Shown here one piece after another: positions 61,242 to 64,000 of a stretch of 64,000 bases of DNA (position 1 is its first letter; every line of letters starts with the position of its first letter). The notes below the pieces were generated by a model. The model was not told where the DNA came from. It was given only the letters and a program-made list of their open reading frames with translations, and did no database searches. Origin of the DNA: Clostridiaceae bacterium (lineage in GTDB: Bacteria > Bacillota > Clostridia > CAYPLH01 > DUMO01); the NCBI GenBank assembly GCA_012839865.1, contig DUMO01000063.1, forward strand, positions 62,001-126,000, written 5' to 3'. Made by a program: the position numbers and the translations under genes.

Positions 61242-61569
61242 GGGCTGCATAAGTTGCCAGCCTGGTTCCTTTTTTATGATCAAAGGTTTGTATTGCTTTT
61301 ATAAGTCCGATTGTACCAATAGAAATCAGGTCATCACTTTCATTGCTGTACGAACTGTATTTTTTGACAATATGAGCCACGAGCCTCAAGTTGCGTTCAA
61401 TAAGAACGTTTCTTGCCTCCTCGTCTCCGTTTCTGAACCTGGTGAGATATTCTGTTTCTTCTTCAGGTGTAAGGGGTTGGGGAAAAGAATTAACATTTGA
61501 GACATAACCCAGCATTAAGCATACACCGTTCAATGCACCAAATAATACATGGATAATATTGGGGAACAA
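61219..61569 (-). CDS. sigK: sigK 5' part (N-terminal half of pro-SigmaK), split by skin
   Basis: 116 codons: a hydrophobic pro-sequence ([20 protein letters not shown]) that keeps the factor at the membrane until cleaved by SpoIVFB, then regions 1.2-2 ([52 protein letters not shown]). The start is TTG at 61567-61569, 8 bp behind AGGAGG. The frame ends in a stop made by the skin border. SpoIVB, which triggers processing, is encoded at 29-30 kb. Confidence 0.95.
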   Translation of the reverse strand: MFPNIIHVLFGALNGVCLMLGYVSNVNSFPQPLTPEEETEYLTRFRNGDEEARNVLIERNLRLVAHIVKKYSSYSNESDDLISIGTIGLIKAIQTFDHKKGTRLATYAARCIENEI

Positions 61570-61723
61570 AGCAAAGCACCTCCTAAAAACAGGTCACCCT
61601 ATTACTATATGATTTTTTTCTACTGAAGGTGCATGTTTATATTGATATTATTATTGAATATTTTTATGTCAGTTGATTAAGCAGTAAGTATATTGGATCA
61701 GACTGTGGCTCTTTTGCCGGTTG

Positions 61724-61749
61724 GCCTTCTTACCGGCAAGTTTCCCTAA
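61724..61749. repeat. TTGCCGG/CCGGCAA hairpin in the pbp-sigK gap
   Basis: Perfect 7-bp arms (61724-61730 and 61743-61749) in the 259-bp gap after the PBP gene. A further hairpin CCTGT-ACAGG is near 61770. Neither has a T-run on the minus strand; a loose terminator role for the PBP gene is possible. Confidence 0.4.
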
Positions 61750-61828
61750 TTGATTAACCTGTTGGGTGACAGGCCGGTTTGTTCTACTTTCACTGGCTGG
61801 TTTGACAAGCTGGTTGGCTGTTTGATAT

Positions 61829-63490
61829 CTAATAACCTTTTATTAAAATTTCCCTGGCAATATCGGCAAATATAGGTGCTGCTGCTTCTCCCCCACTTTT
61901 TCCGTTTTCAACAAAAATGCTTACCGCATATCTGGGGCCGGCAATCGGAAAATAACCCGTAAACCATGCATGAATAACCTTTTCGCCATTTACAACCTGA
62001 CCTGTTTCAGCGCTCCCGGTCTTTCCTCCTGCCCCGCCGTATTCATCAACATTTGCCAGGATACCGGTACCGTTCCTGGTTGTCTGTTCCATCAAACGCC
62101 GCACTTTATCTGCTGTCCTTTTGGATATTACCCTGGTACCTTCGTCAATCCGCAAATTCCTTACTTTATTCCCCTGACTGTCTACCACAGAGTCGACAAT
62201 GTTTATTCTGTTCTTTATACCTCCATTGGCAATTGTTGCTGTCATTGCGGCAACCTGCAAAGGTGTGGCAAGTATATCTCCCTGACCTATGGAAATATTT
62301 GCAACATCTCCGTCAGAATAGAATTTTCCGATTTCCGGGAGATTACCGCAGGATTCTTCAACCCCCTGCTTGTAAATTCCCGTCTCTTCGCCAAAACCAA
62401 ATTTTCCCGCCATATTTATTATATTCAGCGGTTTTAACTTTAATCCCATATTTATGAAATAGGCATTGCAGGAAAAAGCAAAAGCATCCTGAAGGTTAAT
62501 CCATCCATGTCCTCCCTGGTCAAAGGAATGACACTTGAAACTGATATTACCCAGTCTTATATATCCTTCACAGTTGTAATATTCCTGCATCACTCCGCCT
62601 GATTCATAAAACACTGCAGCGTCAATTATTTTGAAAATGGAGCCTGGACTGTATGAAGCCACTGCCCTGTTAAACAATTCGTTATTGCTGCTGTTTAGAT
62701 ATCTATCCACATTGTTTTGATCAAAATCGGGTTTGCTTACCATGGCAACTATATCACCCGTATTCACCTCAATAACCACGGCTGCACCCTTTATTCCATA
62801 TTTGTCCAATACATCCGAAACAATCTTTTGAATATGATAGTCAAGAGTTGTTTTGACATGAAGCATTTTTGAGTTCTTATCTGCTGAAAAAATCCTATAT
62901 CCCAAACCTTGCACAGGGTTGCTTTTTGCATCCGTTATTACCGCAACACTGTTCTCGTCGTTATATTTCAGGACTTCCTCAAAAAACTTTTCTATCCCGG
63001 TTTCTCCGATTTGATCCGACTTTCTTAAATACCCGATGACATGACTTGCAACAGGTTCAGTATATCTTTTAAGAGAATGAAGTAGCGTAACTCCCTGTAT
63101 TCCAAGACTTTTCACTTTTTGTGCAGTGTCTTTGTCTGTCTCGAATAAAACAGGCTCACTCTTGAATTCCATTTCTTTTTGAAAAATATAAGAATCTATG
63201 TTAAGTGTATTGCATAATTTATCTATATCCTCATATTGCCCTCTCAAATAGGCGGGTTTTATTATGACCTGCACCTTCTCCTCCCTGTTTGTAAAGGGAA
63301 TCTCATTTCTATCCAGTATGTTTCCCCGCATCTTTTCCAGTTGCAAGTTGACAAGCCGTTGTGAATAAGCAGCTTCAGAGAGTGAAGGCCCGTCGAAAAT
63401 CTGAATTTTAAATGTACGTATTAAAAGCAGGCCTATAAAAAAAAATGTGATTTTTAATACAGTGTAGTATCTTTTATTTTTCATTTTCAC
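61829..63490 (-). CDS. Class B penicillin-binding protein 2 (PbpA/SpoVD-like)
   Basis: 553 residues: N-terminal membrane anchor (about 10-27), a pedestal domain with RGNILDRNEIPFTN, then the transpeptidase domain. Active Ser284 and Lys287 are in SPGSIFK, SCN is near residue 340, and KTG in GGKTGSAE is near 491. It cross-links peptidoglycan. It is short and lacks PASTA repeats, unlike SpoVD. Being next to sigK, a role in spore cortex or elongation is possible, but not shown. Confidence 0.92.
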   Translation of the reverse strand: MKMKNKRYYTVLKITFFFIGLLLIRTFKIQIFDGPSLSEAAYSQRLVNLQLEKMRGNILDRNEIPFTNREEKVQVIIKPAYLRGQYEDIDKLCNTLNIDSYIFQKEMEFKSEPVLFETDKDTAQKVKSLGIQGVTLLHSLKRYTEPVASHVIGYLRKSDQIGETGIEKFFEEVLKYNDENSVAVITDAKSNPVQGLGYRIFSADKNSKMLHVKTTLDYHIQKIVSDVLDKYGIKGAAVVIEVNTGDIVAMVSKPDFDQNNVDRYLNSSNNELFNRAVASYSPGSIFKIIDAAVFYESGGVMQEYYNCEGYIRLGNISFKCHSFDQGGHGWINLQDAFAFSCNAYFINMGLKLKPLNIINMAGKFGFGEETGIYKQGVEESCGNLPEIGKFYSDGDVANISIGQGDILATPLQVAAMTATIANGGIKNRINIVDSVVDSQGNKVRNLRIDEGTRVISKRTADKVRRLMEQTTRNGTGILANVDEYGGAGGKTGSAETGQVVNGEKVIHAWFTGYFPIAGPRYAVSIFVENGKSGGEAAAPIFADIAREILIKGY

Positions 63491-63598
63491 CTGAACAAAT
63501 ATTTTTGATGAGTATAATTTAAATCAAAGCTTTAAAATTGCCTTTTAAACAACATATAAATTATACCCACACTTGTTACAGTTAATTCATTGTTCAGG

Positions 63599-64000
63599 CT
63601 ACTCCTCCATAGACTTGCGGCGCAGCATGGTATATTTGCAAACGGGTTTGTCAAAATGGATATACACAATCATTTGAGGATGGGGAGCTACATCAATGGG
63701 GTCTCTTTCTTCATTTTCCATGACACCTATTTTTTGTATGAAATACTTCTCCCCGGGTACCACCACCTCAACTTCTTCACCCAAAAACATCCTGTTTCGC
63801 TGTTCCACCTTTGCCATGCCGGTTTCCTTGTCATAGTCAAGAACCAGTCCCACAAAATCATAGTCCCTTATATATAAACTGGAACTGTAATTCTGGTCCT
63901 TTTCATCAGGTTTTCCGAAATAGAAACCTGTAGTGAAGTTTCTATGGCTCGCTTTAGAAACCTCCTCAAGATATTCAGGGTCAAATTTGTACCCCGCCGG
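63599..64000 (-). CDS. U32-family peptidase, C-terminal part (cut by window edge)
   Basis: 134 codons continue to the window edge, open with no start codon in frame required: GYKFDPEYLEEVSKASHRNFTTGFYFG (residues given by position near the edge), then a beta-rich C-terminal domain (FLGEEVEVVVPGEKYFIQKI). This is the C-terminal domain of YrhO/RlhA-like U32 proteins, which help in peptide degradation or RNA hydroxylation. Only this end is visible, so subfamily is tentative. Confidence 0.85.
   Translation of the reverse strand, partial: PAGYKFDPEYLEEVSKASHRNFTTGFYFGKPDEKDQNYSSSLYIRDYDFVGLVLDYDKETGMAKVEQRNRMFLGEEVEVVVPGEKYFIQKIGVMENEERDPIDVAPHPQMIVYIHFDKPVCKYTMLRRKSMEE

Noticed and set aside
61570-61828. 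Open frame of about 50 codons after the PBP gene in a shifted frame
   Set aside because: It has no start or ribosome site. Its repeats (CTGGTTGG-like) fit hairpins rather than codons.

Overview
The window reads as a chromosomal segment of an anaerobic, spore-forming, low-GC Firmicute of the class Clostridia. The evidence is Spo0A, SpoIVB, a full spoIIIA operon (AA to AH), a split sigK, a YhcN-type spore lipoprotein, and gene order shared with Bacillus and Clostridium. An OLE-type RNA next to its membrane partner gene, together with a block of extracellular beta-glycosidases, suggests a plant-fibre-degrading (possibly thermophilic) cluster III relative such as Acetivibrio/Ruminiclostridium. 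That placement is inference. I see no rRNA, tRNA or CRISPR array.

Layout, left to right. (1) 1-6.2 kb: ileS with a T-box leader, then divIVA, a shortened ylmH, yggT, sepF, yggS, an HlyD-like protein and a PLP lyase, all on the minus strand. This is the classical ylm division cluster. (2) 6.3-8.3 kb: three plus-strand genes: an RluA-type pseudouridine synthase, a MerR-like regulator and a small membrane/zinc-ribbon protein. (3) 8.4-27.6 kb: an accessory block with a TIM-barrel isomerase, an acyltransferase-like protein, two GT2 glycosyltransferases, UDP-galactopyranose mutase, a sugar:cation symporter, a GH2 glycosidase, a LytTR two-component system, a permuted membrane-anchored GH3, a GH3 lipoprotein and a chemoreceptor. 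Paired AAGTGG repeats, 21 bp apart, precede the GH2 and GH3 operons and probably bind the LytTR regulator. (4) 27.8-43.6 kb: spo0A and spoIVB, then the long operon nusB-xseA-xseB-ispA-PAP2-[OLE RNA]-oapA-dxs-tlyA-nadK-argR-recN, with amaP and asp23 further upstream. (5) 43.7-57 kb: spoIIIAA-AH, CD1247-like, efp, pepP, aroQ, AP endonuclease, comFB, prepilin peptidase, aroE and yqeG. (6) 57-64 kb: ytvI, the split sigK with a 2.6-kb skin element, a class B penicillin-binding protein and the end of a U32 peptidase.

Three things stand out. First, a very small skin element interrupts sigK. It carries a serine recombinase, a small upstream ORF and an Asn-rich sporulation lipoprotein. The two ends share a 7-bp core, and joining them restores one 234-codon pro-SigK frame and makes a near-perfect palindrome. 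Second, the 1.07-kb gap between the PAP2 gene and oapA fits an OLE RNA of about 590 nt. Third, three copies of a roughly 210-bp long inverted repeat lie in gaps of the sporulation region, at 30.5, 44.6 and 50.0 kb. Their outer arms differ between copies but stay self-complementary within each copy, which suggests an undescribed MITE-like or structured-RNA family.
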